Below, piece by piece: positions 15,691 through 23,361 of a stretch of 24,529 nt of DNA (positions within the stretch are counted from its first letter, which is position 1; every line of letters begins with the position of its first letter). The notes below the pieces were generated by a model. That model searched no databases, had not been told where the DNA came from, and saw nothing but the letters and a program-made list of their open reading frames with translations. The stretch is from a bacterium. GTDB lineage: Bacteria; Latescibacterota; UBA2968; GCA-2709665. The stretch covers positions 1 to 24,529 of the forward strand of contig JAQCGA010000004.1 in assembly GCA_027619145.1 (NCBI GenBank). Reading direction: 5' to 3'. Both the position numbers and the translations under genes were made by a program.

Positions 15691-16317
15691 ATGATTGAGA
15701 TGGAAGTGGTTGGGGTGGCTCTAGAGCCGAACACACATCGTCCTCTGGTGTGGCTAAAAGACAAAGATCAACGCGTATTTTTGCCAATTGCAATTGGCAA
15801 TTTTGAAGCTACGGCCATCTATATGGAGCTTTATAATGAACCTCCCCCAAGGCCAATTACGTATGATTTGTTGCGGTCGATCCTGGATGGTTTGAGGGCT
15901 CAGGTCACGCAAATTTTGATTAATGCGTTGCGTGAAGATACGTTTTATGCTGAAATTACGCTGGAAGCTGGTGAGAGTACGTTTAAAATAGACTCCCGCC
16001 CAAGCGATGCGATTGCTCTTGCCCTCCGGGTAGGTGCTCCGGTTTATGTGGAAGAGGACGTGATCCGGGAGGCCGGGCTCGATGTAGAAGAGCCCTCGGA
16101 AGCCGAAGTGCTGGAAAGCGAGCTGGAGTGTCTCCAAAACGAGCAATATGAAAATTTGGAAGGTGCTTTCGGGACGTTGGAAAAACCTGGCGATAAGATT
16201 CTGGAGCAAGTTGTCTCGCTAAAAGCAAAGCTCCAGGAAGCGGTCGCAGAAGAAGAATACGAGAAAGCTGCAAAGCTAAGGGATGAAATAGGGCGTCTTG
16301 AGCATGAAATGAAATAG
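15691..16317 (+). CDS. Bifunctional nuclease family protein (DUF151) with UVR motif
   Basis: 208 aa. Residues 1-135 are a DUF151/BFN domain: MEVVGVALEPNTHRPLVWLKD, VFLPIAIGNFEATAI, RPITYDLL, TFYAEITL and the conserved IDSRPSDAIALALR. A linker follows, then a C-terminal UvrB/UvrC-type (UVR) helical hairpin at about 170-208 (LKAKLQEAVAEEEYEKAAKLRDEIGRL). Known family members (plant BFN, Thermotoga TM0160-type) have nuclease activity or unknown roles; DUF151-UVR fusions are seen in several phyla. SD AGGAAGGA is at 15673-15680, 10 nt from the ATG. A tiny ORF, ATG AAT GAG CCA TGA (15680-15694), overlaps the start; I give it no weight. Probably a single-gene unit. Confidence 0.9.
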   Translation: MIEMEVVGVALEPNTHRPLVWLKDKDQRVFLPIAIGNFEATAIYMELYNEPPPRPITYDLLRSILDGLRAQVTQILINALREDTFYAEITLEAGESTFKIDSRPSDAIALALRVGAPVYVEEDVIREAGLDVEEPSEAEVLESELECLQNEQYENLEGAFGTLEKPGDKILEQVVSLKAKLQEAVAEEEYEKAAKLRDEIGRLEHEMK

Positions 16318-16401
16318 CTCTTCCCGTATCTTGTAGGTAAATCCTGCGGCAAACCCTACACTTTGTGCCTGGCGTCGAGAATCCTTCATTGTTCGCTAAA
16401 T

Positions 16402-16428
16402 GGGCCATCCCCATTGCGGAAATGGCCC
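16402..16428 (+). terminator. Hairpin downstream of the DUF151 gene (weak terminator candidate)
   Basis: GGGCCAT (16402-16408) pairs with ATGGCCC (16422-16428) across a 13-nt loop. No T-tract follows, so termination would be weak or factor-dependent. A shorter repeat TGTAGG/CCTACA lies at 16332-16360. Confidence 0.35.
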
Positions 16429-16449
16429 TCCCAAAAGTTAAAAAAATGC

Positions 16450-16478
16450 TTGACAGTCGGTTTTTGATTGCATATACT
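16450..16478 (+). promoter_or_regulatory. Near-consensus sigma-70 promoter of the surface-protein operon
   Basis: TTGACA (16450-16455), exactly 17 nt, then TATACT (16473-16478). This is one of the two best promoter matches in the window. Transcription should start near 16485, about 460 nt before the 1545-aa gene, which implies strong expression with a long leader. Confidence 0.8.
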
Positions 16479-16484
16479 TAGTCC

Positions 16485-16945
16485 ATCCTTGTGGCCTATT
16501 CTAATCGGCTGCAATGCGTGAAGTTGTTGCATTTCTTATGGTTTGAAATCAATTTTCGGAGAGGTCTTCTCCTCTCTAATGAGTACTCGCAGAAAAGGTT
16601 AAAGAAAATCGCATTGTCTCCCAGGTGGAGACCATATGTGGGATTTTTGTGTTTTTACCTTAAGGAGGTGTTGAGGAGAGCAAATTTCTTCAGGCGTTGA
16701 TTACTCTGAATGTGTTTTGAGAATAAAACATTTACAAAGTTTTGAAAAACAATACCTTATGGAAGGGAGGGATATCTATCGCAATGAATTTCAACTCTCC
16801 AGGTTCGGTTTCTCACCCCAGTTTTTTTGAGGCCGACAGGTTGGAGTTTTGAACCGGAGGGTTTTCTTCATTGAAAATGAAGCACACGCTATTGTTTTGA
16901 ATTGTTTAGTAAGGATCCAGAGAATTTTTTTTTTGAGGAGGTCTA
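16485..16945 (+). promoter_or_regulatory. Long (~460 nt) 5' leader of the surface-protein mRNA
   Basis: No convincing gene lies here. It holds two hairpins, GGAGAGG-TCTTCT-CCTCTCT (16558-16577) and GTCTCC-CAGGT-GGAGAC (16616-16632). Shine-Dalgarno-like tracts recur at 16664-16668 (inside TAAGGAGGTG), 16765-16770, 16856-16861 and the real one at 16935-16941. The middle two are followed at 13-15 nt by tiny ORFs (16784-16852, 22 codons plus stop; 16877-16900, 7 codons plus stop). A T10 run (16925-16934) abuts the true SD. Long leaders that stabilise abundant S-layer-type mRNAs are known in other bacteria; that role here is inference. Confidence 0.55.
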
Positions 16946-19900
16946 ATGATGGATCTAAGGAAAACCTTAAGCCTCTGTCTGGCACTTCTGCTGGTTGCCG
17001 GTTTTGCCGGTACCTCGTCTGCGCAGATTGCTGACCCGACAGGCGTTTGGATCCGGGTAACCGCGCCCGATAGCGGTAAGTATGCTAAAATTGCTGATAC
17101 TGTGCGGGTGAGCGTGATTACGTTCAAGGCCCGTTTGGACTCGATCTTCCTGGCCGTGGTGTCGGATACCAGCGCCACGCTCGCTGATGCGCGGACTGCG
17201 ATTGCCAGCGGTAGCGCAGGTACACCGGCCACACAGGTAGGCCCTGCGGGAAATACGGGTACTTCCAAGAAGCACACGACCAAAGTGATTCTGGCCGCAG
17301 TTGTGGACAGCAGTGCATCGTTCAAAACTGCCTCTGACCGGGACACATTCAAGTTTAAGTTTGGAATTGCCCCCGGCGATACTGAATTTACGACTGCCAG
17401 TGAACTCAATATCAAAGCGTTCGTGAGCAAGAAGGATGATGCTTCCTTCCAGGCACTCAAGAACGCTCAGACTGAGTTCGTGATTGGCAGTGGTCCGTTT
17501 GCCGCCACCAAAGTGGGTGACAGGAAGCAGTTTTCCGTTGATGGGAAACGCCCTGTATCCACTTCCGTATTCACGTCGGTCTCTGTGGATACGATCGGTC
17601 ATTCGCATACGCCGTCCGCCGCTGTTAGCAGCGGTGCTTCCTGGAAGTTGAATGACAAGGTCATTATCAAGTTGGGTATTGATATTGGCTCGGCAGCAGA
17701 TGCGAATGCAATAAACGCCAAGGTAGGTCTGGTGGATAGTAAGACTGCACACCGGTCTGCCGGTCTGGACAGCGCACTGTATACGGCCACGTTCACGAAT
17801 ATTTTCGTGACTGAGGCTCGCGATACGTCCACCGCTGTTGCCGGGCGTTTCAAAGACAACCAGCGCATTGTTACGGTTGCTTATCTGACGGACGCGGCCG
17901 GAAACCTGAGCGCGAATATAGCCAACGCAGCTTTACCGGTACCGCTGACCAGTTCGGTGGTATATTTGATGGACTCGACGGCGCCTGTGATTGCACCGAC
18001 GACACCCCATCCGGACAGCGCGGTTAAGCGATTCACCAAGGTTCAGAGCACGAATTTGAGCCTGCGCTCAACCACCAACGGTGCGGTTGCTACGACCACG
18101 ATCAATGCCACGCCGCTGAAGTTCCGAGTAAGCGAAAAAACGTCGTTCCTTGAAGCCGAACTGGGTTCCGTCAGGGACACGTTGAGTTCCGCCACTTTCC
18201 CAGCTGCTACAACGGGCGCGGGTACGGCGGTGACGCTGACGAAGGCTAACGGTACGGCAGCCGGCGGTACATCGCTGACGTTGAAAGTGAACGCACGAGA
18301 CAGTGTGGGCAATGCGTCAACGATGACCGTTAGCGGAGCCACATACGATGCGGTTGCTCCTTCGGTGACCAACCAGTTCCCGCAGCAGGGGAATGCGCCG
18401 AAGAACGCGTCTAACAGCAACAAGCCGACGGTTAATAACACCACCAAGAATCCGGTGATTCGGATCAATGAGACGCTGGACTCGCTCTCGGTTCGGTACG
18501 TGCAGGTGGGTGTAAGCCCGCCGAACGCGGCCCTCCAGGGCTTCAGCCCAGGCAATACGATCCTGTCTCAGGTGGGTACCGATATTTCGGCAACTGTCAA
18601 TGACACGTTGCTGGACGGCCAGCAGTACACGCTGGAACTGGTTCTGATCGACCTTGCAAAGAACGCCAGCAAGACCGGTCCAGATACGCTTACGTTTACC
18701 AAGAACTTCCAGAACCCGACGGCAGACTCCTTCCTTGTGAAGGTGAAATCTGGCGCGGCACACGGAGACTCGGTAATCGCAGGCCAGCAGTTCCAGTTGA
18801 CGTTGACGGCCATTGACAGCCAGTTGACGCGGACAAATTCCGCGACAGTGGCCGCAGTGACCTACAACGGTACTTCACGTCTGAGGATTGGTGTTGCACA
18901 AGCCGATCAGGGCAAACTTGCAGGTATTGCGTTTGGCGGCACGGGTGTTTCGATTGCCGCAACCGATACTGGCAAGGGTGTTGCGACGTTGAACACTGGC
19001 GGTTGGGTTGTTGGTACACGTGACCTCTTCCTTACTTCGAAGTGGGCCATCGATAGCCTTACCGTATGGGTGGAAAACACCACTACGACGGGCGAAACGA
19101 CGGTTGTGAACTTCAAGGGTCAGAAGTCCAAGTCCACCATTGATGCGGCAGAAATGACGCAGTATGTGGTGAAGGCATGGTCAGGTTCCCCTGCAACTGA
19201 GGTTACGGGCGTTCAGGGACCTTTCACGGTTTCCGTGATGGCCGCTGACCAGTATGGCAACGCCAGTACGAAAACGCGGATGATTGCGACTGGTGGTACG
19301 ACAGTCGCCCTCACCGACTCGAGCAGTTTGCTGGATAGCCGGATCAACAAGCTGAACGTGCTGAAAGAACTGTTTGTTGAATTCGGTTCGAACCTGGGCG
19401 ATGCGCAGGTGCCTTCCGGCCCACAGGCTATTGGTGCCGGCTCGGCTACGTTCACAGCCGTTGCTCCGAATCGTGCAGGTACAGACCTGTGGATCACCGT
19501 TCGCACCTTTAATCAGGGTGCAGACACCTCAGGTGTGAAGAATTCGCAGACGAAGCACCTGGTTGCAACGGGTAGCGTGGGAGCGCTTTCGTTCTCCGGA
19601 GTTGACGGACCTCCTCCGGTTAACCCCCAGGCTCCGGCCAGGCCCGATACCCTGATTGTACAGAACTACAGGGGTGCAAACGGCACTGGCGACCAGGGTG
19701 GATACGTGAGTGTGGCCTTCAAGAACTCGGCAGATCACGCTACGGTATCGCGGTATCGTGTATATCGAGAAATCACGGTTTCCACCAGTCTGGTTGATGG
19801 GAAACTGGTGATTGTGACTACGACCCCTCTTCCAAAGAAGTGGGTATCGTGGGCCGTGCTGGACGCATCTCCCGTTGTAGGCGGAGAAGCTGTGACCCGT

Positions 19901-21583
19901 GCGGTGGTACCGACGCTGGACAACGTAGCAACCCGGTGGGCTGTTTCCGCAGAACGTGGCGGGCTGTCCTCTGAGAACAAGGTTGCTGGCAAGCGCGTAT
20001 TCACCAAGGAAAGCGTGCAACAGATTGTTCAGTTGCTCGGCGTGGACGCAGACCGCGTTCAGTCGTTCGATGAACTGAGCAAGCAGTTCACGGTTCCGCA
20101 GGATTACGTGAAGTCGATTCTGGGCGACCAGAAGAACCTGGTATTCGCAGCCCTGGACGTGGATGTGAACGAACTGCTGAGCAATAGCAGCACGGTTCCG
20201 CAGAGCATCCGCACCGCAGGCGGCGAGGTTCTCTCGTCTGCACAGACGATTTCTGCTACAGCCGTGGCCGGTCTTGACGATCTGCCTCCGGCCGCAGTGA
20301 CGGAAGCAGCAGGTGCAAAGACCACCGAAGGTGTGTCGATCACCTGGAAAGCTTCTGCAGACGACAAGACTGTGGGCTTCATGAGCTATCGTGGATACGC
20401 GATCCCGATTCCGGGCGTGGATCATTACGAAGTGCTGCGTGGTACCACAGAAGCGAACCTGACGTCCATTGCTACGCTGGGTGCTGGTTCTACCAGCTTT
20501 GTGGACACGAACCTGCCGCAGGGTGCAACCTCGCTGATTTATCGCGTTAACGGGTTTGACCTGGACAACGTGACAGCGGGCTTGAACATTCCAGTGACCC
20601 TTACTACGGGTCGGGTGAAGTACGCTACTTCCGACGGCTTGCCAGTTTACCTGGTGAGAGAGGGCGGTAGCCTGGAGCAGGACTTTGAAGACTTCGTTGC
20701 CTTCGCCCAGTCTTACGACAAGGTCGCAGGTGAAGTAGGCTTCAACTTCCAGGCCGATACGAATGATGACGGCGTCATTGACTTCTCTGACTTCGTTCGG
20801 TTTGCTCAGTCGTATGGCAGAGTGGCTGTAGCACCGGCCGGCAAGCGCGTAATCGCTCCGAGCCTCCCCGGTGTGAATGACAATACCGAAATGTCGTTGA
20901 ACCTGGGCAGCGAACGTGTGCTGGTTGGGCAGACGATTTCGGTGAACGTATCGCTGGCCAACACCCAGTCGCTGGAAGCATTTGGCTTCGTGTTGAACTA
21001 CGATGCGGATAAGTTCGAATTCGTGAGCGCAGTTCCCGCAGAGAACGACCTGCTGAAGTCCACGGGCGGCGAGACTCCGCTGTTCTCCAACTGGCCGGAA
21101 GCTGGCCAGGTAACGATTGCCAACGCCATTATCAATGGCACGGCCGTCAGTGGAAACGGCGATGTTGTCACCCTGACCTTCAAGGTTCTGCGGGAGTTCG
21201 AGGACAACGCTCGGTTTGAGATCGCGCAAGGCGTGGTCTTCGATCCGAACCAGCTCTCGAACCCGGCTGTGACTCTGGGCGCGTTGAGCGTTGAGAGCAC
21301 ACCGACTGAGTTCGCTCTGAACCAGAACTTCCCCAACCCGTTCAACCCTGAAACCACCATTAAGTATCAGTTGGCGGAATCGGCTCCAGTCCAGCTCCGG
21401 ATCTACAATATCGTAGGTCAGGTTGTTCGGACGCTGGTGTCCGAGCAGCAGGCCGCTGGCCGGTATCAGATCCGGTGGAACGGGACGGACGATCGTGGAA
21501 TGGCCGTATCTAGTGGAATTTACTTCTACCAGGTATCGGCTGGGAAGTTCCAAGACGTGAAGCGGTTGATGTTGCTTAAGTAA
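16946..21583 (+). CDS. Giant exported surface protein with dockerin-like, cohesin-like and C-terminal sorting domains
   Basis: 1545 aa. The start is ATG 16946, or the adjacent ATG 16949, which is better spaced from GAGGAGG. A signal peptide ends near TSSA|Q (residue 26). Residues about 30-910 are Ser/Thr/Ala/Val-rich beta modules resembling bacterial Ig-like repeats (e.g. DSTAPVIAP, LKVNARDSVGNAST, LVLIDLAKNASKTGP). FnIII-like segments lie at about 918-1005 and 1115-1225 (VSITWKASADD...GVDHYEVLRGT). A dockerin-like region (about 1245-1292) has one intact calcium loop, DTNDDGVIDFSDF, and a degenerate first copy. A cohesin-like domain (about 1315-1451) runs from LVGQTISVNVSLAN to DVVTLTFKVL. 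The last 94 residues are the FlgD-like/T9SS type-A-like sorting domain (NFPNPFNPETTIKY...SSGIYFYQV...LLK). I see no cysteine after the signal peptide. It is probably an abundant cell-surface structural or scaffold protein. The boundaries of the Ig-like part are uncertain. Confidence 0.85.
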   Translation: MMDLRKTLSLCLALLLVAGFAGTSSAQIADPTGVWIRVTAPDSGKYAKIADTVRVSVITFKARLDSIFLAVVSDTSATLADARTAIASGSAGTPATQVGPAGNTGTSKKHTTKVILAAVVDSSASFKTASDRDTFKFKFGIAPGDTEFTTASELNIKAFVSKKDDASFQALKNAQTEFVIGSGPFAATKVGDRKQFSVDGKRPVSTSVFTSVSVDTIGHSHTPSAAVSSGASWKLNDKVIIKLGIDIGSAADANAINAKVGLVDSKTAHRSAGLDSALYTATFTNIFVTEARDTSTAVAGRFKDNQRIVTVAYLTDAAGNLSANIANAALPVPLTSSVVYLMDSTAPVIAPTTPHPDSAVKRFTKVQSTNLSLRSTTNGAVATTTINATPLKFRVSEKTSFLEAELGSVRDTLSSATFPAATTGAGTAVTLTKANGTAAGGTSLTLKVNARDSVGNASTMTVSGATYDAVAPSVTNQFPQQGNAPKNASNSNKPTVNNTTKNPVIRINETLDSLSVRYVQVGVSPPNAALQGFSPGNTILSQVGTDISATVNDTLLDGQQYTLELVLIDLAKNASKTGPDTLTFTKNFQNPTADSFLVKVKSGAAHGDSVIAGQQFQLTLTAIDSQLTRTNSATVAAVTYNGTSRLRIGVAQADQGKLAGIAFGGTGVSIAATDTGKGVATLNTGGWVVGTRDLFLTSKWAIDSLTVWVENTTTTGETTVVNFKGQKSKSTIDAAEMTQYVVKAWSGSPATEVTGVQGPFTVSVMAADQYGNASTKTRMIATGGTTVALTDSSSLLDSRINKLNVLKELFVEFGSNLGDAQVPSGPQAIGAGSATFTAVAPNRAGTDLWITVRTFNQGADTSGVKNSQTKHLVATGSVGALSFSGVDGPPPVNPQAPARPDTLIVQNYRGANGTGDQGGYVSVAFKNSADHATVSRYRVYREITVSTSLVDGKLVIVTTTPLPKKWVSWAVLDASPVVGGEAVTRAVVPTLDNVATRWAVSAERGGLSSENKVAGKRVFTKESVQQIVQLLGVDADRVQSFDELSKQFTVPQDYVKSILGDQKNLVFAALDVDVNELLSNSSTVPQSIRTAGGEVLSSAQTISATAVAGLDDLPPAAVTEAAGAKTTEGVSITWKASADDKTVGFMSYRGYAIPIPGVDHYEVLRGTTEANLTSIATLGAGSTSFVDTNLPQGATSLIYRVNGFDLDNVTAGLNIPVTLTTGRVKYATSDGLPVYLVREGGSLEQDFEDFVAFAQSYDKVAGEVGFNFQADTNDDGVIDFSDFVRFAQSYGRVAVAPAGKRVIAPSLPGVNDNTEMSLNLGSERVLVGQTISVNVSLANTQSLEAFGFVLNYDADKFEFVSAVPAENDLLKSTGGETPLFSNWPEAGQVTIANAIINGTAVSGNGDVVTLTFKVLREFEDNARFEIAQGVVFDPNQLSNPAVTLGALSVESTPTEFALNQNFPNPFNPETTIKYQLAESAPVQLRIYNIVGQVVRTLVSEQQAAGRYQIRWNGTDDRGMAVSSGIYFYQVSAGKFQDVKRLMLLK

Positions 21584-21595
21584 ATCCGCTGCAGT

Positions 21596-21630
21596 GTATG
21601 GGAGTCCCACACAATGTGGGGCTCCCATAC
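21596..21630 (+). promoter_or_regulatory. Strong 16-bp hairpin between the two surface-protein genes
   Basis: GTATGGGAGTCCCACA (21596-21611), loop CAA, then its complement (21615-21630) with a single G-T pair. It lies 12 nt after the stop of the 1545-aa gene. No T-tract follows, so it is more likely an mRNA 3'-stabilising, processing or partial-termination element than a full terminator. Confidence 0.75.
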
Positions 21631-21714
21631 CTGTTCCATTGAAGATGTTCCGGAGCGCGGATCTGTCCTGAGATCCTGGACGGGAGCGAATTTCAGTTTG
21701 AAGAGGAGAGCGTG

Positions 21715-23172
21715 ATGTCCAAAATTAAGAAAGTTTCATGCCTTATTGCGGCCTTTGCTTTCCTCACCGTTGCTGTAATGGTGGGGGGTGCGGAAGCCGA
21801 CGTTTTGGCAGATAAGAAGGTGTTTGTAGATTTGACGCGCCAGTCCGGTGCGGATGATACAAAAGTGAACGACGCGCTTAAGACAAAGCGTCCGCCTGTT
21901 GCTGGAGATACGCTGAGGATTGAATTGTTTGTTCAGGATGCGGCTGGTGTTGGAACGATTGGGTTTGAGGGTAAATTTGCCCAGGCCAATGCTACGTTCC
22001 TCACCAAGTGGACAATTTTGCCAACTCTTGGTGTGGGCGGTATGGGGCCAATTTCTGCTCCGACTGCTACGACTACCGGTTATGGCGTTGGTGCTCTTTC
22101 AGCGTCAACGATTCCAGCCAGTGGGTACATTGGAACGCTTGTTCTTTTGGCCAAGGCGAACATTGCCGAGGGTGACTCACTGAAGTTAACGGGTGTTTCG
22201 ATCGGTCTGGCTTCATTTAACCAGGATAACCTGGACGTGAGCGAAGCCAAGATCACGTTTGCAACCCCGCCGGGTCCGTCTTTGGCAACCAGTTCTTCTG
22301 TAGCTGACATGCCTGCCCACGGTGCCGGGCCCAGCCCAGACGTTACGGTAACGGCCAGCAACTTTGCTGACGGTGCTGAGATTAACTGGGTTGTAACTAC
22401 TGCCGGTGAGGCTACGGTGGACGTTCTGGTAGCAGGGAGCATGATGAGCAATATGATGTTCCCCAGCACTTCTACGACCATTGCGTTGCACGGAACCGGC
22501 CCTGGCGATGCCACTGCCGACGTGTATGCATATGTTGGAACAGATACCACCAATACGGTTCGCATTACGTTTACCTCAGCGAATCCGGCCGAACTGGCTG
22601 CCTTTGGTGGCGAGCTGGTTGACAATAAGGTGGTACTGAACTGGACCACGGCTTCACAGACGAACAACGCCGGCTGGCGGATGCTTCGCAGTGTAGACGG
22701 CGAGAATTACGTGGCTGTGTCTGATTTCATCCAGGGCGCCGGGACGTCGGATGCCCTTCTGAATTACAGCTTTGCAGATGCAGGCCTGCCGTCCGTAGAT
22801 CAGGTTTTCTACGTGCTCGAGCAGGTTGATCTGGACGGCTCGGTGACTCGTTCCAGTGCCATTGAAGTGGTGCTGGGTGCCCGTCACGAACTGCCGACAG
22901 AGTTTTCTGCTAACGTGTATCCGAACCCCTTCAACCCGAGCACGACGATTTCTTACGATCTGCCCAGCGACGCGCTGGTGTCGATTGTGATTTACGATGC
23001 GCTAGGGCAGGAAGTGCGGCGGCTGGAGAGCAAGCAGGTCGTGGCCGGCCGGTACACGATTCAGTGGGATGCCAGGGACAACCAGAACCGCAACGTAAGT
23101 AGCGGTGTCTATATTGCGAAGATCGAAGCGGGAGTCTTCTCGCATTCGCAGAAGATGCTGTTCCTGAAGTAA
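21715..23172 (+). CDS. Exported surface protein with cohesin-like region and C-terminal sorting domain
   Basis: 485 aa from ATG 21715 (GAGGAG about 6 nt upstream; an in-frame GTG directly precedes it). The signal peptide ends near GGAEA|DV. Residues about 33-180 look cohesin-like: KVFVDLT, AGDTLRIELFVQDAAGVGTIGFEGKF, YIGTLVLLAKANIAEGDSLKLTGV. An Ig-like segment follows. Then comes an FnIII-like module (about 293-388; VLNWTTASQTNNAGWRMLRS...YVLEQVDLDGS) of the kind that often precedes T9SS domains. The last 95 residues are the sorting/FlgD-like domain (NVYPNPFNPSTTISYDL...SSGVYIAKI...LFLK), clearly homologous to that of the 1545-aa protein. No cysteine is visible in the mature part. It is probably co-transcribed with the 1545-aa gene (131-nt gap with a hairpin) and ends at a strong terminator. 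Confidence 0.83.
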   Translation: MSKIKKVSCLIAAFAFLTVAVMVGGAEADVLADKKVFVDLTRQSGADDTKVNDALKTKRPPVAGDTLRIELFVQDAAGVGTIGFEGKFAQANATFLTKWTILPTLGVGGMGPISAPTATTTGYGVGALSASTIPASGYIGTLVLLAKANIAEGDSLKLTGVSIGLASFNQDNLDVSEAKITFATPPGPSLATSSSVADMPAHGAGPSPDVTVTASNFADGAEINWVVTTAGEATVDVLVAGSMMSNMMFPSTSTTIALHGTGPGDATADVYAYVGTDTTNTVRITFTSANPAELAAFGGELVDNKVVLNWTTASQTNNAGWRMLRSVDGENYVAVSDFIQGAGTSDALLNYSFADAGLPSVDQVFYVLEQVDLDGSVTRSSAIEVVLGARHELPTEFSANVYPNPFNPSTTISYDLPSDALVSIVIYDALGQEVRRLESKQVVAGRYTIQWDARDNQNRNVSSGVYIAKIEAGVFSHSQKMLFLK

Positions 23173-23192
23173 TCCTGGTTTATCCAGTTTTG

Positions 23193-23228
23193 AAAAGGCC
23201 GTTGGACTTTTGTCCAACGGCCTTTTTT
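23193..23228 (+). terminator. Strong intrinsic terminator of the surface-protein operon
   Basis: AAAAGGCCGTTGGAC (23193-23207), loop TTTT, perfect complement GTCCAACGGCCTTTT (23212-23226), with TTTTTT at 23223-23228 followed by more T-rich sequence. Flanking A and T runs make it possibly bidirectional. Confidence 0.95.
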
Positions 23229-23264
23229 CTTTTCAGTAGCAGTGTTACAAGGAATACAATGCCG

Positions 23265-23293
23265 TTGACAAACGTATGTTCGAAATCTATATT
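23265..23293 (+). promoter_or_regulatory. Near-consensus sigma-70 promoter of the oxidoreductase gene
   Basis: TTGACA (23265-23270), a 17-nt spacer and TATATT (23288-23293), placing the transcript start about 60 nt before the ATG at 23362. It lies directly after the preceding terminator, so the oxidoreductase is its own unit. Confidence 0.8.
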
Positions 23294-23361
23294 CCGGCTG
23301 GACCAGGAAGGAAGACATTCTTCTAATCGAATCGTTTTGAGATTTGGAAAGGAGCCGCGAA

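Noticed and set aside
16491..16700. 69-aa open frame (GTG start) in the long leader
   Set aside because: The GTG would be about 6 nt after the predicted transcript start with no SD, and the product has no family resemblance. I treat the region as leader RNA, though a leader peptide cannot be fully excluded.
19529..21628. 699-aa minus-strand open frame opposite the giant surface protein
   Set aside because: The sense frame has signal peptide, FnIII, dockerin-like, cohesin-like and sorting domains. The antisense product has odd composition (His, Arg, Cys rich) and no motif; long antisense frames arise from the codon bias of the sense gene.
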